A DNA stretch of 64,000 nt from UBA2561 sp964577275. Lineage in GTDB: Bacteria; Bacteroidota; Bacteroidia; Cytophagales; Thermoflexibacteraceae. The notes below the pieces were generated by a model that worked only from the letters and a program-made list of their open reading frames with translations, ran no database searches and was not told the DNA's origin. The DNA is taken from NCBI GenBank assembly GCA_964577275.1, contig CAZNYR010000004.1, positions 1-64,000 on the forward strand, in the 5' to 3' direction. The number at the start of each line of letters is the position of its first letter. The first letter of the stretch is position 1. The translations under genes and the position numbers were made by a program. This document shows positions 55,326-64,000 of the stretch, one piece after another.

Positions 55326-57140
55326 TTATTCTTTAAACTCTTGGAGATAAATTTTTCTTCCTTTAATTCGGAGTTCTTTGGAAGTATTCAAGGCTTTTTT
55401 TGCTGCTTCTTTGCTTTCAAACTCTACAAATGCAAAACCTCTTGATTTTCCTGTATAGCTATTTTTAGGAATTATAATCTCTGAGATAATTCCAAACGCT
55501 GAAAGGATATTTTCTATATCTTCCTCTTTGGCATACCAATCTACTCCACCGATAAATAATTTTGAATAATCGGAAGCGTCCTTTTCTATTACTTCTTTTT
55601 CAGTTAGCTTATCTTGACGTGATGGAATTTCTATTTTGTAAATCCCAATACTTTTTTTAGAAATTGCTTTTTTCTTTGCCAAGGAGAATGCTTGGCTTGA
55701 TGAAACTACCCGTTCCAATATTTCTAAGTTTGCAAGACTTTCCACAAGTTGCCTATATTTTTCAGTATCGACAATGCCCACACTATCAAAAATTTCTTTT
55801 GGTGAAATTAGTCTGCCATTCCGCCCAAGATTTATAACTGTTTTTTGTTCCCGTGTCAGATTCAATTCTTTGAAGCTATCAAGCCAAAGTTTTTCTTCTT
55901 TTGAATATATAAATTTGTGAAAAAGACTTACAATAAATGACTTGTTAGGAGATGAAAGCTGCGGCTCAACTAATTCGTTACTTTTCATCAATTCGAACAT
56001 TCGCCTTATCCCTTCTCCAAGCTCTCTGATATAACCAAACTCTCTTAATACTCTTGCCAAATATGTATTTCTTGTTTCGTGAGCTCCTTTGAGCTCTTTC
56101 AAGTCTTCAATAGTTAATTTTGATAACAATTTTCCAGGACTTAAAACTTCTAATCTATCCGTAAATATTCTTATTTCAATCCCTCTTCCTTCTAAGCTGT
56201 AATCACGGTGAGTAATTGCATTGATTAGTGCTTCTCTACAAGCGGGTTCTGGATAAATAACTTGCGTTTTAAATAATCCATCAGTTGAATATCTTGTTTC
56301 GCTCAAAACTGGTCGTAGGGCTTCCCAACTTTCTTCAGCCAACTGAAATATATTCCCGGAAATATCCGCTACTTCAGTAACGTTATAGTCCGGTGCAGAT
56401 TTTTCCTCTGTGCCATTAACCCGTAAAATTCGTACTCTTGAACGCGGATGCCACTTTGTTGGATTTTTGGCAAAAAGTAATAAAGCAGCTTTTCTAAGTC
56501 TTAACCTGTCACCATCAAATTCGGCTAATTCTACATATTGCAGGAATTTCTCTGGGGACATATTTTTTATCTTAGTACACTCATAAGCTACTTTTCCAAC
56601 AAGTTCCAAATCTAAGTCAATAACAGTAGCTAAATCTTCGAATTTTCTGTCGTATTGTCTCGATGATGCTTCATCCCTTACAAATCTTATGGTATCCGCG
56701 GCAGTAGGAACGCTATCTCTATCCTCTCTTTTAAAACATTCGCCCTTGCTTGTTTGATGAATGTACTTAGCACCTTTATCTACGGAAAAATAAATCACCT
56801 TTTTTCCTTCATAATCAATGATATTTTTTCGCTTAATTGGAAGTGGTGTATCTTTTAATACGTAGTTAGTTGAGGCATTCAAAATAGCATTTAGTTTTTC
56901 TTCGGAATGTGGTAAACCTGTTACAATATTATTATCTTCTATCCCAATAAATAATTCACCTCCGTCAGCATTTGCAAAAGCAACCAGTTCTTTGCCTATA
57001 TTATAGCAAATGTCTTTAATTTCTCGTGGTTTTTTGTTATTTGGTGGTCCTTCATAGCCACTTTTGAACTCACGGTAATAGCTTTCACCCAGTTCTATCG
57101 CTATTTCAACTCTTTCTTTAAGTCGTAATAATTGTTCCAT
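55326..57140 (-). CDS. Schlafen/AlbA_2 - HATPase-like protein fused to an RRM
   Basis: 604 residues from the ATG at 57140 (the frame opens at a TTG, 57164). Residues ~15-150 are the AlbA_2 (Schlafen core) domain, with YREFKSG and NADGGELFIGIED. A winged-helix and HATPase_c_4-like region follows (~270-390: REALINAITHRDYS, LGEGIRRMFELM). A linker leads to a C-terminal RNA recognition motif: RNP2 LFIGGV at 528-533, RNP1 RGFAFVEF at 567-574. AlbA_2 proteins occur in defence loci, and some Schlafen relatives cut tRNA. RRM fusion to this family is, to my knowledge, unusual. It is the first gene of a two-gene unit with the MmeI-like enzyme. Confidence 0.85.
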   Translation of the reverse strand: MEQLLRLKERVEIAIELGESYYREFKSGYEGPPNNKKPREIKDICYNIGKELVAFANADGGELFIGIEDNNIVTGLPHSEEKLNAILNASTNYVLKDTPLPIKRKNIIDYEGKKVIYFSVDKGAKYIHQTSKGECFKREDRDSVPTAADTIRFVRDEASSRQYDRKFEDLATVIDLDLELVGKVAYECTKIKNMSPEKFLQYVELAEFDGDRLRLRKAALLLFAKNPTKWHPRSRVRILRVNGTEEKSAPDYNVTEVADISGNIFQLAEESWEALRPVLSETRYSTDGLFKTQVIYPEPACREALINAITHRDYSLEGRGIEIRIFTDRLEVLSPGKLLSKLTIEDLKELKGAHETRNTYLARVLREFGYIRELGEGIRRMFELMKSNELVEPQLSSPNKSFIVSLFHKFIYSKEEKLWLDSFKELNLTREQKTVINLGRNGRLISPKEIFDSVGIVDTEKYRQLVESLANLEILERVVSSSQAFSLAKKKAISKKSIGIYKIEIPSRQDKLTEKEVIEKDASDYSKLFIGGVDWYAKEEDIENILSAFGIISEIIIPKNSYTGKSRGFAFVEFESKEAAKKALNTSKELRIKGRKIYLQEFKE

Positions 57141-57368
57141 ATTAAAATTTGGATTTATCGACAAATTTAGTTCTTTTTGGCAGTTTCTTTTTTTTGTTCA
57201 TAGGAACATCACCCCTCTCCCCATTCCTAAAACAACATAAAACAAGTTATTGATAAAAACAAATGAGCTGTGTTTTTTGGTTTTTTATTTGTTAAATGCC
57301 AAACTTTGATTGCACCACTACCTCCACTTTGGGTAGATGCTCTATGAGCAGGTTGTTATTCTATTTTT

Positions 57369-57818
57369 CTAACTTTCATCTTCAAATGTGTACGTGAAAT
57401 GTATCGCATTCATTTCATGACTCATTTTAGTCTTTCTGTAAAAACCAATTGCGTCAATGTCGTCGCCTTCTGCTTCTACATAAGCCTCTTCAAAATTATT
57501 TTGCTTACAAAATTTACAGACTTCTGAAATCAATGTTTTGCCCAATCCTTGCCCTTGAAAATTTGGTAAGATTCCAACATCATAAATATAGGCAATCGGT
57601 TTTTCATTGTAGTAACTGTGTAAAACATAAATTGTCAAACCACCAACTACCTTGTTTTCCGATTTAACCACAAAAACCATAAAATCATTATTCGATAACA
57701 AGCTACTCAAATCGTTGTTGTCGAGTGTTTGACTGTGATTATCAAATACTTCCTTAAAGATTTCAATTAAGTTTCTAAAATCTGAAACTTCATGATGATG
57801 AAGTTTTTTAATTTCCAT
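57369..57818 (-). CDS. GNAT acetyltransferase, AAC(3)-I-like
   Basis: 149 residues. The acetyl-CoA motif is IYDVGILPNFQGQGLGKTL (Q-x-x-G-x-G). Sequence around YVLHSYYNEKPIAYIYDV and YVEAEGDDIDAIGFYRK resembles the AAC(3)-I aminoglycoside acetyltransferases. Whether it modifies antibiotics cannot be said. Located between the R-M unit and the giant surface gene. Confidence 0.8.
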   Translation of the reverse strand: MEIKKLHHHEVSDFRNLIEIFKEVFDNHSQTLDNNDLSSLLSNNDFMVFVVKSENKVVGGLTIYVLHSYYNEKPIAYIYDVGILPNFQGQGLGKTLISEVCKFCKQNNFEEAYVEAEGDDIDAIGFYRKTKMSHEMNAIHFTYTFEDES

Positions 57819-57876
57819 AATGAATAATTTTAACGCTTGTCAAATCTTTGTGTTCTGTAACCGAACCCAAATCAAA

Positions 57877-57908
57877 AAAAGCGACAGAACTTCCATTCCA
57901 TCGCTTTT
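57877..57908 (-). terminator. terminator before the acetyltransferase, for the giant gene
   Basis: AAAAGCGA pairs with TCGCTTTT. On the minus strand it is followed by a T7 tract, so it ends transcripts from the giant gene that stops at 57964. Confidence 0.65.
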
Positions 57909-57926
57909 GGTGTTTTTGTACGAAAT

Positions 57927-57963
57927 GAAGATTTCCCTATAATATGGAAAATCTTCGTTTTTT
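57927..57963 (+). terminator. second hairpin at the end of the giant gene
   Basis: GAAGATTTCC pairs with GGAAAATCTTC (one-base bulge), followed on the plus strand by GTTTTTTTT. Its T-tract has plus polarity; with 57877-57908 it isolates the giant gene from its neighbour. Confidence 0.55.
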
Positions 57964-60900
57964 TTATTCAATAATCAACTTAGAACGTAAGAATAATTCA
58001 TCGACCGAAACGACATAAACACCAGCCGACATATACGGTAAACTCCTCAAATTCAATTCGTTAAGTCCTTCTGTCAAATCAACGGTCATCGTCAAGACCT
58101 GCTCGCCGATGGCATTGAAAATGCGTAAAGTCGTTTTGCCCTGTCGGTCAGACTGAATCCGCAGGTTAATATCCTGATGGTTCGTAGGGTTCGGGAACAA
58201 CGTGAGCCACGGTTTTGATATTTCGGGAACTCGATTCACCGATACGATGCGCGTTTGGCTTGAAGTCCCATCGTAATCCACTTGGCGGATTTGGTAATAA
58301 GTTACGCCCTCAAACGGATTTTCGTCAATGAACGAATAATCTTTCCCGTGCGAATTTGTGCCTGCATCCACAATACCAATTACCGTGAAGTTTTTACCGT
58401 CTTGCGAGCGTAAAACCTCAAAATAATCATTATCAATCTCGGAAGCCGTCCCCCACTGCACGAGTGTTTCTTGTCCATTTGTAATCAATTTGGCACGCAC
58501 ATACAACCACTCGACAGGGAGCGGATTAATGTCCTCATCCGAACCAAAGGTAAATGGACTAAACGAGCTGATTAACTGGGTATTATGCGAAGTTACTGCG
58601 CCTTTTGCGATTTCACTTGCGGGAGTTTGTTCGTCCCGTCCGCCTTCATTTCGCCAGTGGTCACCTGCGCCATAAGTTCCATTGCCCGAAGCATCCAAGA
58701 AATGCGCCACCACCAAATTACTTAAATACGGGTCAGCATCCCATGTCAAGCCGCCAATGCCACTAAATGTTCCATTTTCCCAGAATAATCGGACACGGGC
58801 AGCTTGTCCGTTGGTCGAATTGCTGGGGTCAAGCATCCAATGTTCGATGAGGCTCACGTGCCTTAACGGACGAGCGGTTGTCGAACTGATGAAAGCATTT
58901 CCTACGAAGGCAAATGGGGTATCGAAATATTCTGCCGTAACAAAATCTGCCGAACCCCCCGTTACGTTCAAGATGCCCGCTCTCGCCCAACGGTCGCCTT
59001 TTCCGATAGGATATTCAAAATCAGGATTTACGCCCGCCTCTAAATATTTGGAAACAGGTCCCCGCACGAATGTTCCAGCGGGATTCGCCACCGAAGTTGC
59101 CGTTGCATTTTTATCAAATGACAACAAACTCGGTGCGTAGGGCGAAGTTCCGTAATTGGAATACGTAAAGGTTTTGCCTTTGGTAAAAGTCATATCGCCA
59201 CTTTCAATGATTTGGACTTTGGTTTTTGCAATGACCAAACTATCGGCATCGGCATCCTTATTGAGCGTTACTCGATTCAATGAAATATCCGAACCGCCCG
59301 AAATGAAACTTGTGCCACTTATGAAAAAGACATCCCCCGCCGTATGGAACATCGAACCTTCATTAAATAGACTACCAGAAAATTCGATTTGTGATAACTC
59401 CGTTACGGTCGAAAAGGCGGGTTCTTGTCCCAAAGTATCCAAGTTATAGAAATCACCTTTGACCCGTAAAATCGGCGTAGTTTTCTGAATATCAGTTATG
59501 CCGCCTGCTCCCGTATAGAATAATAATTCGTTCTCGAAGGTGCCATAATTGACCACATCGCCCTCGACTACGGTTTCGTAATGATTCCCGAATCGTCCGC
59601 CCACTTCAACGGAAATAAATTCGCTGACAGTCAAACGGGTATTTCCGTTAAACTCATTTTTATTGTCATAATTGGTTACATCCGAATATTTATCATCCGA
59701 ACTGCTCAAACTGGGATTAGTCGATTCGGCAGCAGAGCCACCCNNNNNNNNNNATCAAATGAACCGCCGTTCTGAATCTGAATGGATTTGACGGTCAAAG
59801 GCACACGGTCATAAAGTACAGGATAGAAAATATCACCCGAAACTGGCGTACCCACAAACTTGCCTGTTACGGCATCTTTTTCAGGAATGAGCAAGCGCAT
59901 CGAAGTCGAAGGCAAGGAATAATCCGTAGGGTTGCCTTGTACATACCAGTTTTCGCAATCCCAGAAATATTCGTCTGCGCCTCGCCAAACTAAGATTTTT
60001 TCGCCATTAACGGACGTAAACGACCCTGTTCGGACAAGAATATCGGCGGCTTTGATGGCACACGCTCCGCTCAAGCCAATGTTTTGCCAACGGAATCGGT
60101 AGCCCATATTTGCCTGCAAACCATCTACCAAGGCATTGGCATCGGTTACGCTACTGAACGTAATGGCGGTCATAAAGCCGGGACTCACGCCTGTATTGGT
60201 CGTGATAAACGAAACTCCATTTACGGTTTGGAACTGGAAAAAGGTCGTTGCCGTAAAAGTGGGGTCGGTTGGGTCAGAGGGGTCTGGAATATCAGCACTT
60301 CCTTCGGCAATCGGCACCACGGTAATCAGTTCCCAAGTTCCGTAAAGTGGCGGACTCAACGGAGCGGCGGNNNNNNNNNNTTGCGCCACGCCTGCGCCAC
60401 AGGTCGTAATTTCGTCATTTTCGCCGGAGGTCAATGAACCTACCGAAAATACGCCCATTTTATTCACGTCATCGGCATTATTATTATTGGTCGTTAAGGA
60501 TAAAGCGGTGCGTTGGATAGTTCCTAACCCCGCATCCTCTCGTGCTGCGGAAATAAAATCCATACATCGCCACTCGTCTTCGATGGCTTTATAATGCACG
60601 ATGGTCGTTTGTTGTCTGTCAAAACCGGGGGGTTCGTCCGTTGCAATCGAGGCACTTCCCTCAAACCATTGCAACATCAATGTTCCCTGCGTACCGCCCA
60701 CTACATCTTCGGTAACGACCCAGCTTCTTCGGACAAAATTACGGTCGATTGGCGTAGGTGAACTTAAAGGATTATATTTGGTATCGTCCGAAGGGTCAAA
60801 GGAATCATTCCCGCCAAATGTGGCATCTATTCCCTCGTCCCATTTGCCTGCGTAAGTGGTATAAACATTATCCAACAATCGAGAACGAAACATATCATCT

Positions 60901-63900
60901 ACGCCACCGCCCGATTGCGTGAGCGTTACAGGCAAATAGTTGGTCAAATTACCGATAGGCGATAAGGTTTCTCGATTTGTGTTATATACATTCCGATTGA
61001 CCGTGCCTTTGCCGTTGGCTACAATATGTCCTTGTCCTGGTCGGAGCACTTCCACGCTGTTTTTGTCATTAGAATTACCGATAAATACGTCATTTTCGCC
61101 GATAATCATTTTTCCGAACATAAAATATGCTCGTAAATTGGCATCGACATTCTGATTGACAAACAAACGAGAAGACACCGTACTGTCTTGATAAATATAA
61201 ATATTGTTGGTCTGTACCAAATGGCTTGCGGTCAAGGTTTGCGAGCCTTTCCCCACAAACTTCATGCCTGCATAATGCCCTGCATCCTGCGGATTGGCAA
61301 AAGTCGTGTTTGAGGTCGGTGTGATGGTATTGAAATTCAAAGCCACATTTCCCGCAAATTCGGACAAATATTTATCCGATACAATAATTCGGTTATTGGC
61401 GTGCGCTCCCGCATCCACAGTAAAGACGGCATTGGCAGAAAAAATATCGCCTTCAATGGTTCGGGAAGGTGAATTAGCCCCCAAGATAATGCGCGTATCG
61501 TTTTGGGCAATATCCTCCAGACGGAAAAATCTTTTAAAGTGATTTTTTGCCAGCCATTCGATATTATACGCAGTGTTACAGCCGTTCATCGTGGTTTTTT
61601 GGAAAGACACATCGCCATCATAAATTGAGGCATCGGACTGAACCCAGACTGAACGGGCTTCCAAACTTCGGTGAACACTCGAAAAGCTCAACTGTAAGCG
61701 TGCATTTCCGAGGTCGCCAGCGACTTGAGCCGTCAAATCAATATCAATCGGTGCTTGTGCCAAATTGCCTTTGAAATTGACTTTTTCAAAACGCAACAAG
61801 CCATCGTGATAATCCTCGATGACAATATTGACTTCATCTTCGATTTGGAGTTCACCGCCCGTAGGACCGCCGAAAAGTACGCCGCCTTTATAATCCACAC
61901 ATTTTCCATTCCCCGTATAATTGGGGTCGATTTTATTCCGAATCGTCAGGGTCGAAGGCACGCCCGGCTTCCCGATAGAAACAAACGCCAAATTGGTCTG
62001 TCTTCGGTCAGCGAGTTTTATATCCTCGTTATCGGTAGCGACATGGAAATGGTCGTTAGAATAATTTTCGATGACCAAATCGCTTTGGAAATGCACCGAA
62101 TTTTTGGCATCGCCCGCTCCGATATAAAAATCAGGCGCAATATTTGGCTCTTTGGGACCCGGTCCGTTAATGATGGTTACTTTTTTCTCAAAAACATTGT
62201 TATCGGTTCTGTAAGCCAAAGCCATTTGCGAGTTCCGTCCGTTGTTGTGGATATACAATTCATCCAAAAATTCATCTTTTCCGTCTTCGCCAAAATACCA
62301 TCTTCTGTTTTTTGGTATTTCAAATTCGTTCGTAGCATCTGCCAAGCCATTTTTATTTTTATCAAACCAATCGGTCATGTATCGGAACTCAAATGAGGCT
62401 TTCTTCTCGAAGCGGTTTCCGCCCGATTTCATATCGTTACCGCCATCGGACTCATAGCCTCCATAATTGACCAGATAGGTTGTATCTTGGAAAATATTAT
62501 CTCGCAATGCCAAGGTAATCGCCTGTATGTGAAGCGGGGCTTCAAAATTATTATCATAAAGCCATAATCTTGACCTTGCACGGGTGTGGGGTTGCGCTCC
62601 GCCCGATTCGGGGTGAATGTACTCATCCGAATAAGGTGGCATCCAAATATTTTGTTTGGTTTTGCCTGATTGATTAATTCCCGCCACCATCAAACTTCCC
62701 GTTCGGAAACCTTCGGGTCCGATAAGGAGTTTTTTGCCATCCGCCAGATAACCTGTACTCATGGAATCCGCATCATCATTACCAAAGAACGTTCCTCGAC
62801 GGTTGTAAGTATTACTATTGAGGTCATCACGATTCAATTTGTTTTCGACCAATACATCGCCGTTGTAATACACTCTGCCTTTGCGATGGAAATAAAATTC
62901 TGCCGAGGCATCCATTGCATCATTGATGTTAATGCCATCCGCATCGTGGCGTACTATCAAATTGGCATTAAAAACCACTTGGGCTGCTTTGCTTTCATGA
63001 GCGACAAAAACATCGGCATCGTTATTTCCGTTATTGACCAATTCGGTTTTGGAATCAAAAGACGATTTGTAAGAAACAAATAAATCAGCGGCATTATCCA
63101 CACGGGCGTAATTATCTGTGCCTAAGCCAATTTGCCTGAAATTACTCAAATACACTTGTCCTTTGGTCAAATCATTATCATCAATGGTCAGACTTCCGTA
63201 AAGGTCAGCCATATCGTCATTTTTACAACCTCCAACAAAGGTTCGTCCGCCTGCATTTCGTAGCTTTAGGGTGGCACCATTTGCCCACGAATGATAGCCT
63301 CTTTCTCTATCGCAATTTGTGGTTCCGTTTGTTCCTGTTCGTTCCTGTCGTCCGCCAAAGTGCATCCAGCCGGGTCCTTCGTTTTGGATGTAGGTTGCGC
63401 TATTTTGTCCGGTAAAATTGACTTGGGTGCCTGCATTCAAGCCCGTTCGGATAACATTCGCCCAATATCCATTGACATTATGGAAATGATGCGCTTTGTT
63501 ATCGCCCGTAAAATCGGCGTTGGCATTATCTTGGGTTGAGATATAAATTCGCCCACACAATTCGACCTGAAAACGTGTATCATCCTGAAACTGATTGCCT
63601 TGCGTATTGTAGGCAAAATACAAATAATTGTTGTTGGTTTCGGGTGCTGGCGGCGCAGGAATTGTCGCATTATGCGCATTAACTGCCAATCGAATTTGCG
63701 CCCGCAAATTATTAGAAGCAATCAGAATTTTATCCGCACAACTCAAGCCACAACTTGCCGCCCGATTTGCGACGTTGGCATAAATATTATCCTCGCTGGG
63801 CGAGTTTATTTTGGTATTGTTGTCGGTTTGGTCTTCAAGCGTAACTTCGTCCTTCAAAAACAACCGATGCTTAATACCGTAAAGTGCTTTATCTCGTGCC

Positions 63901-64000
63901 ATTGTCATCGAATCAATCATGATATCCATGGTCAAAGGAGGCGCATACGAAGAGGCAGTTCCGCTACAATCGCAAGGGGCAGAAGTTCCGTTTGAAATCG
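57964..64000 (-). CDS. giant secreted surface protein with T9SS sorting domain, 5' end outside the window
   Basis: One gene interrupted by two gaps of 10 N (59744-59753 and 60371-60380). The C-terminal ~75 residues are a type A T9SS sorting domain (PWLTLFPNPTNHQDINLRI ... AGVYVVSVDE), preceded by an Ig-like repeat region (VEWLYVRAKLITNGQETLV). The rest is a long Gly/Asn/Asp-rich beta structure. At the right edge the frame is still open (ISNGTSAPCDCSG...), so more lies outside. The two halves are out of frame across the first gap only because its stated length is not real; a true length of 2 modulo 3 would join them. The second gap keeps frame. Confidence 0.85.
59744..59753. other. assembly gap (10 N)
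   Basis: Ten N within the giant gene. Both flanks remain open in frame when the gap is taken as 2 modulo 3 bases. Local repeats may have broken the assembly. Confidence 0.99.
60371..60380. other. assembly gap (10 N)
   Basis: Ten N within the giant gene, next to a GC-rich stretch (GGCGTGGCGCAA and CCGCCGCTCCG on the coding strand). The frame is kept if the true length is 1 modulo 3. Confidence 0.99.

Noticed and set aside
59706..59709. Frameshift or two separate genes at the end of the giant frame
   Set aside because: The break lies at the 10-N gap and both sides stay open, so the stated gap length explains it.

Overview
The window looks like chromosomal DNA of a Bacteroidota bacterium, most likely of the order Cytophagales, at roughly 40% GC. 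The evidence is: a type IX secretion sorting domain at the end of a giant surface protein; a fused SecDF; a DUF3276 PUR protein; a Lacal_2735-type small protein; an IntDOT-like integrase without Arg I; a TonB-dependent receptor; a lycopene cyclase; and promoters of the Bacteroidota form TTTG-N19-TAnnTTTG (best at 16008-16038). The species cannot be named from this window.

Layout. Positions 1-5385 are the end of an integrated mobile element: a GTTACA/TGTAAC iteron-like cluster, a RepA/AAA_25-type ATPase, two small membrane proteins (one with a zinc finger), a tyrosine integrase overlapping a small HTH gene, and a divergent XRE regulator with an operator-like palindrome. The element appears to end at a remnant of a tRNA 3' end (5361-5385). 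From 5.6 to 52.4 kb lies core chromosome. It carries housekeeping genes (rlpA-like, PUR protein, thioesterase, pssA, hemA, ybaB, secDF, sufB, kdsB, tig, tRNA-Leu, psd), envelope and transport genes (a surface-antigen barrel fused to a TolB-like propeller, a POT peptide transporter, a TonB receptor, a SulP transporter, an M1 peptidase), and an unusual number of signalling proteins: two SpoIIE-type PP2C sensor phosphatases, a PAS histidine kinase, a propeller-OmpA protein and a Crp/Fnr regulator. There is also a beta-amylase, a lycopene cyclase and a GH3-less serine hydrolase. From 52.5 to 57.2 kb is a two-gene defence-like operon: an MmeI-type fused restriction-modification enzyme preceded by a Schlafen/AlbA_2 protein that carries a C-terminal RRM. 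From 57.9 kb to the right edge is one giant, 5'-truncated T9SS cargo gene broken by two assembly gaps (10 N each).

How the genes fit together. pssA and psd are the two steps of phosphatidylethanolamine synthesis. The TonB receptor and the first SpoIIE phosphatase are separated by 2 bases and probably coupled. The SLFN-RRM and MmeI-like genes are separated by 25 bases and probably co-transcribed.

The strongest non-gene signal is a palindrome, YTGATWATCAR. Its core TGATWATCA occurs 27 times by my reading, against about one expected from base composition. It is dense in the core part (7.5-52.3 kb) and nearly absent from the mobile element, the R-M region and the giant surface gene. The best candidates for undescribed biology are this motif and the Schlafen-RRM/MmeI operon.
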